Below are positions 44,699 to 54,341 of a DNA stretch of 64,000 nt, piece after piece. Source of the stretch: Luteibacter rhizovicinus DSM 16549 (lineage in GTDB: Bacteria; Pseudomonadota; Gammaproteobacteria; Xanthomonadales; Rhodanobacteraceae); contig NZ_CP017480.1 in the NCBI RefSeq assembly GCF_001887595.1, positions 4,678,001 through 4,742,000 of the forward strand, in the 5' to 3' direction. Position numbers and translations under genes: made by a program. The notes beneath the pieces are model-generated. The model was not told where the DNA came from. It was given only the letters and a program-made list of their open reading frames with translations, and searched no databases. Each line of letters opens with the position of its first letter. Position 1 is the stretch's first letter.

Positions 44699-46303
44699 CG
44701 ACCCGCCCACGGGCACGATCGAGGCCCGGTAGGCCTCACGCCAGACGATGCATTCATCCGGAGCGATGCGCGGACCCGGGACGGCTCGCGCGGTGGCGTC
44801 GTACAGCGCGAAGCGACGACGACCATCGAACAGGTCGAGACGTATCGGCGGCTCGCCGATCTCGACCCGCGAGCACACCGAGGCCAGCCAGTCGCGCTTC
44901 TCGCGTTCGCGCAACGAGGTTTCGTCGACCACCAGCAGCACGCGCTGGCCTGCGCGCCTGGCCAGGCCCGATTCATCGATGCCCCAAACAGCCAGCTGCG
45001 GCGCGCGACCATGCTTGGTGTTCAACGGGCTGTCGAGCGCATACACCACGTGGGACCCGCCGAGGGCAAAACGCAACTCCGCCGCCAGCATGAAATTGTC
45101 GGCAACGATGAGCGCCGAGGGGTCCTTGGCCAGCGATGTCCGCACGGCCTCGCTGCTTTCACGCCAGCCGGTGAAGTTCGACGGAAAGGCCTTCACATCG
45201 GCCAGCACGCGGGCACCATTCGGTGACGCGGCCAGCGCCAGGTAGCCCAACCCAGTGAGCAGGCCAACGCCGGCGAGCACGAAGCCGACGAACGCAAACC
45301 GGCGCCAGCCTCGCCCGGCATGCGCCAGCAAGGAAGGCAGGATCGCGCAGAGAAGCACGAAGCCCGGCAACGGCCAGTGCGCACGAAAACGGACGTCGTC
45401 GGCAAACAGACCGAGCACGAAGTAAAGAACGATGAAACTGCCCGCGACCATCGCGATCACGTCGAACGGCGCGTCGCCACGACGGCGCCAGGCCTGCCAC
45501 AGGGCCCACATGAGCACGACCCAGGCCAGGGGCGTGCAGGCGATGGCCTGCTCCAGCGGCTGGACCAGCGCATCGGCGTGGAAGCGCCAGGGATTGCGCT
45601 CCACCAACTGGAACGCCAGGCCCGCGCCATGTGCGGCAAGGTTGTAGATCGCCAGGGGAAACAGGCCGAGCGACGCCACCGCCATGGCCAGCCACAGGCC
45701 GGGGCGCTTCCATTGCAGGCGGCCTCGCGAAGTCGCGATGAGGAACAGCAAACCCGCCAGCATCGGCATCGCGGCGCGATAGTGCGTCATCCAGGCGATG
45801 GCCAGACCCGTACCAAGCAGGACCCAGTCGCGGCGGCGATCGGTCTCCAGCGCCGCCAGCAAACCATGCGTGGCAAGGACGATGGCAAAGGTCAGCGGCA
45901 CATCGGGCAAGGCCAACACGCCCATGCTGCCGACCAGCGGCAGGAGCGCGGCGAACGTCGCCGCCTGCCATCGCGCCATCTCGCCACCGAAGCGTCGCGC
46001 GATGGCGCCGACCTGCCAGGGCAACGCGGCGCCGATGAGCAGGAACGGCAGGCGCATGGACAGAAGCGCGTGGCCGAAGACACCCTCTGACAAGCCGATC
46101 AACCAGGCCGTCAGCGGCGGCAGGTCGCTGTAACCCCAGGCTGGCGAGAGGCTCTCCTGCCAGTAGAAGGCCTCGTCACCGAAGGGCGACAACGTGGCCG
46201 CTATGACGACTTTCAGCAGCAAGGCCACGACGAAGATGATGAGGAACATCCCTCGCCACGATCGCGTCGCCGCCGCTACACTGGAACGCTCAAACATCGA
46301 CAT
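44666..46303 (-). CDS. ArnT-like GT39/GT83 membrane glycosyltransferase
   Basis: Inner-membrane transferase of the ArnT/dolichyl-mannosyltransferase-like superfamily, using a lipid-linked sugar. 545 residues, about 12 membrane helices then a periplasmic C-terminal domain (about 385-545). The diagnostic first loop is intact: SPFGDEAFYWQESLSPAWGYSDLPPLTAWL, with catalytic Asp/Glu and the YSDLPP motif. Acceptor unknown (lipid A, glycan or protein). ATG at 46303 chosen; ATG at 46297 or 46327 are alternatives. Divergent from moxR with only 29 bases between starts. Confidence 0.85.
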   Translation of the reverse strand: MSMFERSSVAAATRSWRGMFLIIFVVALLLKVVIAATLSPFGDEAFYWQESLSPAWGYSDLPPLTAWLIGLSEGVFGHALLSMRLPFLLIGAALPWQVGAIARRFGGEMARWQAATFAALLPLVGSMGVLALPDVPLTFAIVLATHGLLAALETDRRRDWVLLGTGLAIAWMTHYRAAMPMLAGLLFLIATSRGRLQWKRPGLWLAMAVASLGLFPLAIYNLAAHGAGLAFQLVERNPWRFHADALVQPLEQAIACTPLAWVVLMWALWQAWRRRGDAPFDVIAMVAGSFIVLYFVLGLFADDVRFRAHWPLPGFVLLCAILPSLLAHAGRGWRRFAFVGFVLAGVGLLTGLGYLALAASPNGARVLADVKAFPSNFTGWRESSEAVRTSLAKDPSALIVADNFMLAAELRFALGGSHVVYALDSPLNTKHGRAPQLAVWGIDESGLARRAGQRVLLVVDETSLREREKRDWLASVCSRVEIGEPPIRLDLFDGRRRFALYDATARAVPGPRIAPDECIVWREAYRASIVPVGGSSGQGDAGVAK

Positions 46304-46332
46304 TGCCAGGCCTGGGGGCACACGCATCGATC

Positions 46333-47274
46333 ATGTCAGCGACTACTCCGCTCAACGATGAAATGCTCCGGCACCGCCTGGACGGCGCACTGGCCCAGGT
46401 GAACGGCGTGCTGCTCGGCAAGCCGCGCCAGGTCAAGCTGGCCTTCACCTGCCTCATCGCCGGCGGCCATCTCCTCCTCGAAGACGTGCCCGGCGTGGGC
46501 AAGACCACCCTGGCGCACGCGCTGGCCGCCACGTTCGATCTCGAATTCCAGCGCATCCAGTTCACCAGCGACCTCCTGCCATCCGACATTATCGGGGTCA
46601 GCGTCTACGAGCGCGAGACGGGTCAGTTCCGTTTCCATCCGGGCCCCATTTTCACCAGCCTGCTGCTCGCCGACGAAATCAACCGCGCGACGCCGAAATC
46701 GCAGAGCGCCCTGCTCGAGGCCATGGCCGAGGGGCAGACCACGGTGGATGGGGTGACCCACGAGCTACCCCGGCCCTTCTTCGTTGTCGCTACGCAGAAC
46801 CCGCTCGACCTGGCCGGCACCTTTCCGTTGCCGGATTCGCAGCTGGATCGCTTTATGTTGCGCTTGAGCCTGGACTATCCCGATCCCGCTGCCGAGCGCG
46901 CGCTGCTGATCGGCGAAGACCGCCGCGAGCTGATGGCCTCCCTGAAGCCGCGCCTCGACGTCGCGGCGATCGGCCAGCTGCATGCCGCCGCGCAGGCAGT
47001 GAAGGTCAGCAGCAGCTTGCTCGACTATCTCCAGGCCCTGCTCACGGCAAGCCGCAAGCACAACGAAGTTCGCGTCGGTCTCTCACCGCGCGCCGGACTC
47101 GCCCTGCTGGCCGCGTCGCGTGCCTGGGCGATGATCAGCGGACGCGACTACGTCATTCCCGAAGATGTCCAGACGGTGTTCGTACCGACGGCCGCTCATC
47201 GCCTGGTACCGGGCCGGGGCAGCCACCGGGAGGCGATCGCCAGGGCGATTCTTGCCGAGACCGCGGTGCCCTGA
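46333..47274 (+). CDS. MoxR family AAA+ ATPase
   Basis: 313-residue cytosolic AAA+ chaperone. Walker A LEDVPGVGKTTLAHAL (about 47-62), Walker B SLLLADEINRATPKSQSALLEAM, sensor ATQNPLDLAGTFPLPDSQLDRFM. First gene of a three-gene unit with DUF58 and transglutaminase-like membrane proteins, a set found in many bacteria and thought to assemble or activate envelope or metal-dependent complexes. TGATG overlap with the next gene. Ribosome site weak. Confidence 0.93.
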   Translation: MSATTPLNDEMLRHRLDGALAQVNGVLLGKPRQVKLAFTCLIAGGHLLLEDVPGVGKTTLAHALAATFDLEFQRIQFTSDLLPSDIIGVSVYERETGQFRFHPGPIFTSLLLADEINRATPKSQSALLEAMAEGQTTVDGVTHELPRPFFVVATQNPLDLAGTFPLPDSQLDRFMLRLSLDYPDPAAERALLIGEDRRELMASLKPRLDVAAIGQLHAAAQAVKVSSSLLDYLQALLTASRKHNEVRVGLSPRAGLALLAASRAWAMISGRDYVIPEDVQTVFVPTAAHRLVPGRGSHREAIARAILAETAVP

Positions 47275-48230
47275 TGCCGCCAGCGGGGGAACGGATCGTG
47301 GCGTGGGCGGAGCGGCGGCTGCCGTCGCTTACCCGGATGCGCCAACGCGAGCCCTTGCCGATCCTGCTGCATCGGCGGCGCATCTACATCGTGCCGACGG
47401 CGTTCGGCCTCGGCTTCGCCGTACTGCTGGCCGTGATGCTCATCGGCGCCCTGAACTACGCGAACAACGCCGCCCTCATGCTCACCTGCCTGCTCGGGGC
47501 CGCCACGGCGGGAAGCATGCTGGTCGCCTTTCGTACCCTCAACGGGGTCTCCGTCGGCGGCTTGCGCGCCGGCACCGCTCGCGCCGGCGAAGCGATCCGC
47601 ATCTCCCTCGACATCGCCGCAAGCCAGCGCGAACGCATGGCGATCCGGCTCGACGTCGCCGACGGCGAACAGGTCGTCGTGGTGACTCCCGGCGCACCGA
47701 CCGCTATCGAGTTTGCATTGCCCACCGATTTTCGCGGCTGGCTGTCGCTTCCGCGCATGCGGATACATACAAGCTGGCCCCTCGGCATGTTCCGCGCGTG
47801 GAGCTGGCTCAACCCGGACAACCCGGTGCTCGTTTATCCGCGTCCCGAACCGCTCGGCCCGACGCCTTTCGAACCGGAGGGCGATGCCGACCGTGGCCGC
47901 CCCCGCGCCGGTGACGAACTGGCCGCCCTGCGCGACTATCGCGCCGGTGACCCGCGCCGGCAAATCGCCTGGAAGCTCAGCGCGCGCCACCACGGCCTGC
48001 TGGTAAAAGACCTGGAACAACCTGCACCGAAGGAAGACTGGCGCCTGGACTGGGACAGCATGCACGGCCTGGACGACGAGTCGCGCATCTCCCGCCTCGC
48101 TCGCTGGGTCGACGAAGCCAAGGACTCCGGAAGACGCTGGAGCCTGCGCCTGCCGGACGGCTATTTCGATATCGCCCAGGGCGACGAGCATTACCACCGC
48201 TGCATGACCGCCCTGGCCCTGCGCCCATGA
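47274..48230 (+). CDS. DUF58 domain membrane protein
   Basis: 318 residues. Two close membrane helices (about 39-60 and 66-85) followed by a beta-rich domain and the DUF58 signature GDELAALRDYRAGDPRRQIAWKLSARHHGLLVKDLE (about 223-258), a vWA-like fold that usually partners MoxR ATPases. Starts inside the moxR stop and overlaps the next gene by four bases, so all three are translated together. Confidence 0.9.
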   Translation: MPPAGERIVAWAERRLPSLTRMRQREPLPILLHRRRIYIVPTAFGLGFAVLLAVMLIGALNYANNAALMLTCLLGAATAGSMLVAFRTLNGVSVGGLRAGTARAGEAIRISLDIAASQRERMAIRLDVADGEQVVVVTPGAPTAIEFALPTDFRGWLSLPRMRIHTSWPLGMFRAWSWLNPDNPVLVYPRPEPLGPTPFEPEGDADRGRPRAGDELAALRDYRAGDPRRQIAWKLSARHHGLLVKDLEQPAPKEDWRLDWDSMHGLDDESRISRLARWVDEAKDSGRRWSLRLPDGYFDIAQGDEHYHRCMTALALRP

Positions 48231-50227
48231 CGCGCTTCCGCCTGTCGCTCACCCGCGCGCCGATCGACGAACCCCTGCTCGGCCGGCGTCCGTTCGACCT
48301 GCTCTGCCTGACCATGGCCAGCGTGCTCGTCGTGCACGCGCTGCATCTGCCGTGGTGGCTCACCCTCGCCCTCGGTGTGGTGCTCGCAGCGCGCTGGCGT
48401 CAACGCAGCACGGGCGGACGCCAGGCGCCGTTCTGGATCAAGCTGCCCCTGATCGGCCTCCTGCTCGCCGTCGTTATCGCGTACTACGGCACGCTGTTCG
48501 GCCGTGAACCCGGTAGCGCGTTCGCCGTCGGCCTGCTCGTGCTGAAGATGCTCGAGAGCGAGCACCGTCGCGACGCGCGGGTGGCGATGGCTTTTGCCTG
48601 TTTCGGCCTGATGAGCGCCCTGCTCTTCAACCAGGGTCTCGCTGCCACCTTCGTCGTGGCCCTGGGCCTGGTGCCTGCCGTCGCGACGTTGCGCTCGCTC
48701 GAGAAAGTCGATCCGGCGGCACTGCCCCTACGACGCGAACTGCTACCGGTGTTGATCACCTTACTCGCCGCCGTCCCGCTGGCGGCTTTCGCCTTCGTCT
48801 TCGTGCCGCGCCTGAATTCGCCCTTGTGGGGCGCGCCTACCGCCGACAAGTCGGTCACCGGACTGTCCGATCGCATGGCGCCGGGCGAGATGGCCGAGGT
48901 ATTGACCGACGACACGCCCGCCATGCGCGTGACGTTCGACGGCACGCCGCCGATGAACGCGAGCCGCTACTTCCGCGCGTACACCATGACGAACTTCGAC
49001 GGGGAGAGCTGGAGTCCCGACTACGACGTCGCTCCGCGCCAGCCAGGCCTGCTCGAAGGCAGGCCGCGCTTTCGCTACGAGATCATGCTGGAACCGACGC
49101 GCCAACGCGTACTGCCCCTCATGGACATGCCCATGGAGGCACCGGCCGATGCAAGGCTGCGTCCTGACCGCACCGCGGTGGCCGATCGCCGGATCGACGA
49201 GGTCTATCGCTACCAGGCCTCGGCGACCGTCGACTACCGACTCGATACGACACTGGACCCGCGGCAGCGTCGGCAGGCGCTCCAGCTTCCGGACGGCATC
49301 GGCCCGCAAGCCCACGAACTCGCCGCGAGCTGGGCCAGCCACTACGGCAACGACCACCTCGCCATCGCGCGCGCCGCGCTCGCCATGTTCCACGACGGCG
49401 GCTTCCGTTACACCCTCGCGCCGGCACCGCTCGGTCGCGATCGCATCGATGACTTCCTGTTCCAGACACGCGAAGGTTACTGCGAGCACTTTTCCTCCAC
49501 CTTCACCTTCCTGATGCGCGCCGCCGGCATTCCGGCGCGTGTGGTCACCGGCTACCAGGGCGGCTACTGGAACAAGCTCGGCTCGTACCTTCTGGTCCGT
49601 CATGCCGACGCGCATGCCTGGTCGGAAGTGTGGCTGGAAGGCCGCGGATGGGTGCGCTTCGATCCCACCGGCGCGGTGCGCCCGGAACGCGTGAGCCTGG
49701 GTGCCGCGGCCGCCGCAGCCGCCGGCAACAGCAGCGACGGCGGCCTCTTCGACATCGCCTGGTTGCACAACGCACGCGACCGCTGGGACGTGGTCAACCA
49801 ATGGTGGAACCAGGCCGTTAACGGCTTCGATGCACTTCGTCAGGAAGGCATGCTGCAACCCTTCGGCATTCGCCGGACGGAGGTCGGCGATCTTGCGATC
49901 ATCCTGGCGGTGGGCTGCGCGCTGCTCGTCGCTGTTGCGCTTGGCTGGGCGATGTTCCAGCGACGTGAAGGCGACGCGTTGGATGCGTGGATGAGACGTC
50001 TGGAACGAAAGCTCGCACGCGCTGGGGTGACTCGACGGACAGGTGAAGGTCCGCGACACTTCTTCGCACGCGCTGCCCGCTCGTTGCCTGCCGAACGAAA
50101 TGGCTTGGAAAGGTTGAGCCAGCTTTACTTGTGGTCGCGTTATGCCTTTGACGAACCGCCGCCTGAATCACTCAGTGAATTCCGGCAGCGGGTGAAGGAA
50201 TTAAAGGTGCGCCGCGTGGTCAAATAA
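48227..50227 (+). CDS. TgpA-type transglutaminase-like membrane protein (DUF3488)
   Basis: 666 residues, like Pseudomonas TgpA. Five or six N-terminal membrane helices (about 20-185), a periplasmic transglutaminase-like domain and a C-terminal membrane helix (about 560-582) with a DUF4129-like tail. Papain-like triad visible: Cys in REGYCEHFSSTFTFLMRAAG (about 422), His in HADAHAWSEVW and Asp in RFDPTGAV. Family members act on the envelope, and tgpA is essential in P. aeruginosa. ATG overlaps the DUF58 stop. Confidence 0.92.
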   Translation: MTRFRLSLTRAPIDEPLLGRRPFDLLCLTMASVLVVHALHLPWWLTLALGVVLAARWRQRSTGGRQAPFWIKLPLIGLLLAVVIAYYGTLFGREPGSAFAVGLLVLKMLESEHRRDARVAMAFACFGLMSALLFNQGLAATFVVALGLVPAVATLRSLEKVDPAALPLRRELLPVLITLLAAVPLAAFAFVFVPRLNSPLWGAPTADKSVTGLSDRMAPGEMAEVLTDDTPAMRVTFDGTPPMNASRYFRAYTMTNFDGESWSPDYDVAPRQPGLLEGRPRFRYEIMLEPTRQRVLPLMDMPMEAPADARLRPDRTAVADRRIDEVYRYQASATVDYRLDTTLDPRQRRQALQLPDGIGPQAHELAASWASHYGNDHLAIARAALAMFHDGGFRYTLAPAPLGRDRIDDFLFQTREGYCEHFSSTFTFLMRAAGIPARVVTGYQGGYWNKLGSYLLVRHADAHAWSEVWLEGRGWVRFDPTGAVRPERVSLGAAAAAAAGNSSDGGLFDIAWLHNARDRWDVVNQWWNQAVNGFDALRQEGMLQPFGIRRTEVGDLAIILAVGCALLVAVALGWAMFQRREGDALDAWMRRLERKLARAGVTRRTGEGPRHFFARAARSLPAERNGLERLSQLYLWSRYAFDEPPPESLSEFRQRVKELKVRRVVK

Positions 50228-50270
50228 GGACATGGCATCGGCCGTGTCCGGTGCCTCTGGGAGATGTGAC

Positions 50271-50873
50271 ATGTCCATGTACAAACCGCTGGTCATCGCC
50301 GCCGCGACGCTGGCCCTTGGCGCGTGCGCCACGGTGCCGCAGCCGCTGCAGGGCCAGTTCAACGACGTCTCGACGTCCGGCGCGCAGCAGGGCGGTGCCC
50401 CGGGCGCAAAGGTTCGCTGGGGCGGGGAGATCATCAAGACGGAGCCGGGTCCTCAGCAGACCTGCTTCTTCGTCCTGTCCGAGCCGCTCGACAGTGAAGC
50501 CCGCCCGACCGCCAGCAAGTCCGACAGCCAGGGCCGCTTCGTGGCCTGCCGCGACGGCTTTTACGATCCGGAAGTCTTCACTCGCGGTCGCGAGATCACG
50601 GTGACCGGTACGCTGCACGGTGCCGTCTCGCAGAAGGTCGGCGACTTCGACTACGCCTACCCGCGCGTCGAGGCCGATGTGGTCTACCTCTGGCCGAAGC
50701 GCGTGCCGATCCAGCCGTACGGCCCTGGCTTCTACGACCCGTTCTGGGGTCCGGGCTTCGGTCCGGGTTGGGGTGGCTACGGTTACGGTGGCTACGGTCC
50801 CTGGGGCGATCCCTACTGGTACCGCCCGCGCACGATCATCGTACGTCCGCCTCCGGCGCCGCGCGGTCATTGA
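50271..50873 (+). CDS. slp: Slp family outer-membrane lipoprotein
   Basis: 200 residues. Lipoprotein signal with lipobox LALGAC (Cys about 20), then the Slp/YeaY domain: VRWGGEIIKTEPG, CFFVLSEPLDSEARP and GREITVTGTLHG. The C-terminal 45 residues are very rich in Gly, Tyr, Pro and Trp (GYGYGGYGPWGDPYWY), not typical of E. coli Slp. Start MSMYKPLVIAA has GGGAGATG upstream. Follows the transglutaminase gene by 43 bases and ends at a strong terminator. Confidence 0.87.
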   Translation: MSMYKPLVIAAATLALGACATVPQPLQGQFNDVSTSGAQQGGAPGAKVRWGGEIIKTEPGPQQTCFFVLSEPLDSEARPTASKSDSQGRFVACRDGFYDPEVFTRGREITVTGTLHGAVSQKVGDFDYAYPRVEADVVYLWPKRVPIQPYGPGFYDPFWGPGFGPGWGGYGYGGYGPWGDPYWYRPRTIIVRPPPAPRGH

Positions 50874-50882
50874 TGGACAAAG

Positions 50883-50911
50883 AAAAAAGCCGGCTCACGC
50901 CGGCTTTTTTT
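50883..50911. terminator. Bidirectional terminator between slp and hinT
   Basis: GCCGGC/GCCGGC stem extended by six A-T pairs around a TCAC loop, with A-run before and seven T after, so it works on both strands for the convergent slp and hinT genes. Confidence 0.95.
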
Positions 50912-50914
50912 CGC

Positions 50915-51259
50915 TCAGCCCGGCGGCCAATGCATCTGGCGGCCGGCTAGCAGGTGCACGTGGATATGGAACACGGTCTGCCCCCCGTGCCCGTTGGTGT
51001 TGATCACCGTGCGGTAGCCATCCTTCGCCAGCCCCTGGGCCCGCGCGAACGCCGCGGCGGCTAGGAGCAGCTTGCCCAGCACCTCGGCATCGCCGGGGAC
51101 GGCGTCGTCGAGCGTGGCAATGGCGCGCTTGGGAATGAACAGCACGTGCACTGGCGCCTGCGGATTGAGGTCACGGAAGGCGAGCACGTCATCGTCTTCG
51201 TAGACGATGTCGGCAGGGATCTCGCGGCGAACGATCTTCGCGAAGATGGTGTCGGTCAT
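50915..51259 (-). CDS. hinT: HIT family hydrolase (HinT)
   Basis: Purine nucleoside phosphoramidase-type protein, 114 residues. FAKIVRREIPADIVYEDDDVLAFRDL at the start and the histidine triad HIHVHLL (about 98-104) are canonical. Homodimeric and cytosolic in the family. Ends four bases after the bidirectional terminator; 17 bases after recR on the same strand. Confidence 0.94.
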   Translation of the reverse strand: MTDTIFAKIVRREIPADIVYEDDDVLAFRDLNPQAPVHVLFIPKRAIATLDDAVPGDAEVLGKLLLAAAAFARAQGLAKDGYRTVINTNGHGGQTVFHIHVHLLAGRQMHWPPG

Positions 51260-51276
51260 GAAAACTCCCTGGAAGG

Positions 51277-51879
51277 TCAGCCGACCGACTGTCGGCTGCC
51301 GAAGGCATGGGCGAGCGTGCCGCGGTCGACGAACTCGAGTTCGCCGCCCAGGGGTACGCCATGGGCGAGCCGGGTGGCGCGAATGCCGGCAGCCTTCGCC
51401 AGCTGGCCGATGTAATGCGCCGTCGCTTCACCTTCCACCGTCGGATTGGTCGCGATGATCATCTCGGCAACATCGCCCTCACCCAGTCGCTCGACCAGCA
51501 GGGGCAAGCCGAGCTCGTCCGGCCCCAGGCCATCCAGCGGTGAAAGGCGTCCGAGCAGCACGAAGTACTGGCCGCGATACCCGGTCGCACCTTCGATGGC
51601 AGCGAGATCGGACGGCGACTCCACGATGCAAAGCACCTGGGCATCGCGACTCGGACTCGCACAGAGCGAACACACCGGTGTTTCGCTGAAATTGCGGCAG
51701 CGCGTGCAGTTACCCACGTCGCGCATCGCCGACTCGAGCGCCGCTGCCAGGCGAAGACCACCCTGCCGCTCGCGTTCGAGCAGCTGGAAGGCCATGCGCT
51801 GGGCACTTTTCGCACCGACGCCCGGCAGGCAACGCAAGGCATCGATCAGTTCGCCGAGAAGGCGGGAGCCGTTAGTCAT
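51277..51879 (-). CDS. recR: Recombination mediator RecR
   Basis: Works with RecF and RecO in gap repair, 200 residues. Helix-hairpin-helix [15 protein letters not shown] (about 17-31), zinc finger [16 protein letters not shown] (about 58-73), Toprim domain with [13 protein letters not shown] and [14 protein letters not shown], and a C-terminal Walker-like [16 protein letters not shown]. Standard dnaX-ybaB-recR order. Confidence 0.98.
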   Translation of the reverse strand: MTNGSRLLGELIDALRCLPGVGAKSAQRMAFQLLERERQGGLRLAAALESAMRDVGNCTRCRNFSETPVCSLCASPSRDAQVLCIVESPSDLAAIEGATGYRGQYFVLLGRLSPLDGLGPDELGLPLLVERLGEGDVAEMIIATNPTVEGEATAHYIGQLAKAAGIRATRLAHGVPLGGELEFVDRGTLAHAFGSRQSVG

Positions 51880-51898
51880 CGTGTGACGTGACGTCCGG

Positions 51899-52222
51899 TC
51901 AGAACGGCATCTTGAAGCCGGCGGGCAGGTTCAGCCCGGCGGTGACGCCACCCAGCCGCGAACGGCTGATTTCGGCGATCTTGTTCACCGCGTCGTTCAC
52001 CGCGGCGGCGACCAGATCCTCGGCCATCTCCGGATCATCGGCGAACGCCTGGCGATCGATGTGCACCGCGCGCACTTCGTGGCCGCCCGACATCGTCACG
52101 GAGACCAGACCGCCGCCGGCGGAACCGGTGACTTCCGTCTTGGCGAGTTCATCCTGCGCACGCTTCATATCTTCCTGCATGCGCTGGGCTTGCTGCATCA
52201 GCTGACCAATTTGACCTTTCAC
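51899..52222 (-). CDS. ybaB: YbaB/EbfC family nucleoid-associated protein
   Basis: 107-residue small DNA-binding dimer. [23 protein letters not shown] helix and the [20 protein letters not shown] strand region are typical. Its ATG overlaps the dnaX stop by four bases. Confidence 0.96.
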   Translation of the reverse strand: MKGQIGQLMQQAQRMQEDMKRAQDELAKTEVTGSAGGGLVSVTMSGGHEVRAVHIDRQAFADDPEMAEDLVAAAVNDAVNKIAEISRSRLGGVTAGLNLPAGFKMPF

Positions 52223-53943
52223 GTTCCTGGCTCCACGGGTTTGATCGATTGCGGAATGACGCGCGCGTCGAATTCGCGCTTGAGCGTCCGTACAAAGGGG
52301 TCGGACTCCATCGAGGCGACCGCGTTGGCCTGCGCGTCGACCTGCGCCTGGGCCCGGCGCTCCGCCGGCGTGCCCAGATTGCCGTGATCGGCAATGAAGC
52401 GGATGCGAATGCGACGACCGAGCGCCTGGGAGACCTTTTCTTCCATCTGGCTGGTCAGTGGTTCGACAGCCAGGTGCATGTGCGAGGGCTGCAAGGCCAG
52501 CACCATGCCTTCGCCGTCGAGTTCGCGCAGCGAGGAATTCTGCGCCAGCTGACCGATCGGACCGCGCAGGTTGGCGCGCTCGATCACTTCGTGCCAGTCA
52601 GGCAAGCCATTGGCACCGAGGACCAGCGGGCCCTGCGGTGCCACCGGTGCCGGCGGCGCAGCGACAGGCGCGGCGACCGGAGGTGCGGCAGGCGCCGGGC
52701 GTGACGGGGCCGGTGCAGGCGCCGGGGCGCTCGCGACAGGCGCTGCCGCCGGGGCAGGCGCGCGCGACGGGGCAACAGGCGCAGGCGACGGCGCGGGCAT
52801 CGCGGCACGGGCCGACGCAGGCGCGACAGCCCGAGGCGCGGACGGCGCGGCGCCCTGCCCGGCTTCCGCCGGACGGAAGGCGAACATGCGCAGCAGCGCC
52901 ATCTCGAAGCCGATCCGCGCATCCGGCGCGAGCGGGAGTTCCCGGCGACTGGTGGTGGCGATCTGGTAGTAGAGCTGCACGTCTTCGGGTGCGAGGCGGT
53001 TGGCGATCTCGGCCAGGCCGGCGTCACCCTCTTCCTCGCGATAGCCGGGAATCAGCTGGATCAACTGGATGCGATGGAGCACGGTGGCGAGATCGTCGAG
53101 CACGCCGGCAAAGTCCGGCGAGTACGAGGCGATGCGGTCAGCCTCACCCATGAGTGCCGCGCCGTCGCCAGCGGCGAGTGCCTCGATCACGCCCAGTACC
53201 TGTCCGCGCTCGACACTGCCGAGCATGGCGCGTACATCGGCCGCGCGCAGGGCACCGCCGCCGTAGGCAATGGCCTGGTCGAGCAGCGACAGGCCGTCGC
53301 GCAGCGAACCGTCCGCGCCATGCGCGAGCTCGCCGATGGCCTCATCGTCGTACTCGATGCCTTCGGCGGCGAGGATATGGCGCATCTGGCCGGAAATCTG
53401 CTCCGGCAGCAGGCGCTTGAGGTTGAACTTCAGGCAGCGCGACAGCACCGTCACCGGCAGTTTCTGCGGGTCGGTCGTGGCGAGCAGGAACTTCACATGC
53501 GGCGGCGGCTCTTCCAGCGTCTTCAGCAGCGCATTGAACGCCGGCTTGGAGAGCATGTGCACCTCATCGACCAGGTAGACCTTGAAGCGCCCGCGCGACG
53601 GCGCGTACTGGGCGTTCTCGATCACCTCGCGGACATCGTCGACACCGGTGTTGCTGGCCGCATCGATCTCGAGGAGGTCGACGAAGCGGCCGGCGTCCAC
53701 CGCCGTGCAGACGGAGCACTCGCCACAGGGATCGGCCGATTCACCGCGCTCGCAGTTCAGCGACTTGGCGAAGATGCGCGCGATCGTCGTCTTGCCGACG
53801 CCGCGGGTGCCGGTGAATAGATAGGCGTGATGCATGCGCCCGGAGTCGAGCGCATTCGTGAGCGCGCGGACCACGTGCTCCTGGCCCACCAGTTCGGCGA
53901 ACTTGCGCGGGCGCCACTTGCGTGCGAGGACCTGATAGGACAT
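52219..53943 (-). CDS. dnaX: DNA polymerase III subunits tau/gamma
   Basis: Clamp-loader ATPase and replisome organiser, 574 residues. MSYQVLARKWRPRKFAELVGQEHVVRAL, Walker A GTRGVGKTTIARIFAKSLNC, zinc site CGECSVC with upstream Cys, DEVHMLSKPAFNALLKTLEEPP and SRCLKFNLKRL. A Pro/Ala linker (about 375-455) leads to the tau C-terminal domain. No A AAA AAG slip site was seen, so gamma may not be made by the E. coli frameshift. ATG follows the tRNA-Ser/SRP RNA genes. Confidence 0.97.
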   Translation of the reverse strand: MSYQVLARKWRPRKFAELVGQEHVVRALTNALDSGRMHHAYLFTGTRGVGKTTIARIFAKSLNCERGESADPCGECSVCTAVDAGRFVDLLEIDAASNTGVDDVREVIENAQYAPSRGRFKVYLVDEVHMLSKPAFNALLKTLEEPPPHVKFLLATTDPQKLPVTVLSRCLKFNLKRLLPEQISGQMRHILAAEGIEYDDEAIGELAHGADGSLRDGLSLLDQAIAYGGGALRAADVRAMLGSVERGQVLGVIEALAAGDGAALMGEADRIASYSPDFAGVLDDLATVLHRIQLIQLIPGYREEEGDAGLAEIANRLAPEDVQLYYQIATTSRRELPLAPDARIGFEMALLRMFAFRPAEAGQGAAPSAPRAVAPASARAAMPAPSPAPVAPSRAPAPAAAPVASAPAPAPAPSRPAPAAPPVAAPVAAPPAPVAPQGPLVLGANGLPDWHEVIERANLRGPIGQLAQNSSLRELDGEGMVLALQPSHMHLAVEPLTSQMEEKVSQALGRRIRIRFIADHGNLGTPAERRAQAQVDAQANAVASMESDPFVRTLKREFDARVIPQSIKPVEPGT

Positions 53944-54032
53944 GCGTATTACCTTGGGACGACGGTGGATTGTGCCAAGGACCCGGGACGGGTGAAAGCG
54001 CGGCCCGAAAAGCGCGGCCCTCAAAAGGCGAT

Positions 54033-54136
54033 GACCCTGCCAGCCACACCCCGGCACCCGAGTCGTCCGCTACCGTTGCTTCCTTCCGGACCTGGCGGAG
54101 TTTACGGACTATCGTCGCGGGGGGACCGACAGGGTC
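54033..54136 (-). ncRNA. ffs: Signal recognition particle RNA (4.5S type)
   Basis: About 104 nt with the universal Ffh-binding helix-8 sequence CAGGTCCGGAAGGAAGCA at about 54081-54098. The ends pair (GACCCTG near the 5' end with CAGGGTC at the 3' end), giving the single long hairpin of small bacterial SRP RNA. Lies between tRNA-Ser and dnaX on the same strand; ends are estimated from pairing. Confidence 0.93.
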
Positions 54137-54156
54137 ACCATAAAGACGTTTGAAAC

Positions 54157-54247
54157 TGGCGGAGAGAGAGGGATTCGAACCCTCGATACGTTATTAGCGT
54201 ATACACACTTTCCAGGCGTGCTCCTTCAACCACTCGGACACCTCTCC
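54157..54247 (-). tRNA. tRNA-Ser (GGA)
   Basis: 91 nt with encoded CCA, anticodon GGA in a CTGGAAA loop, and a long variable arm (TATACGCTAATAACGTAT) as in class II serine tRNAs. Acceptor GGAGAGG pairs with CTCTCC plus discriminator G. Twenty bases upstream of the SRP RNA. Confidence 0.95.
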
Positions 54248-54341
54248 ACTTACATCCTCTTCCCCGGCTTCCTGTCCGGCAAAGAAGCGGAAGGATAACT
54301 TCAGCGGTGCGGCGAGACAAGGGCGGAACGACGAAACCGCC

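Noticed and set aside
52219..52900. Programmed frameshift in dnaX giving gamma
   Set aside because: No A-rich slip sequence was found in the Pro/Ala linker region, so the claim could not be supported.
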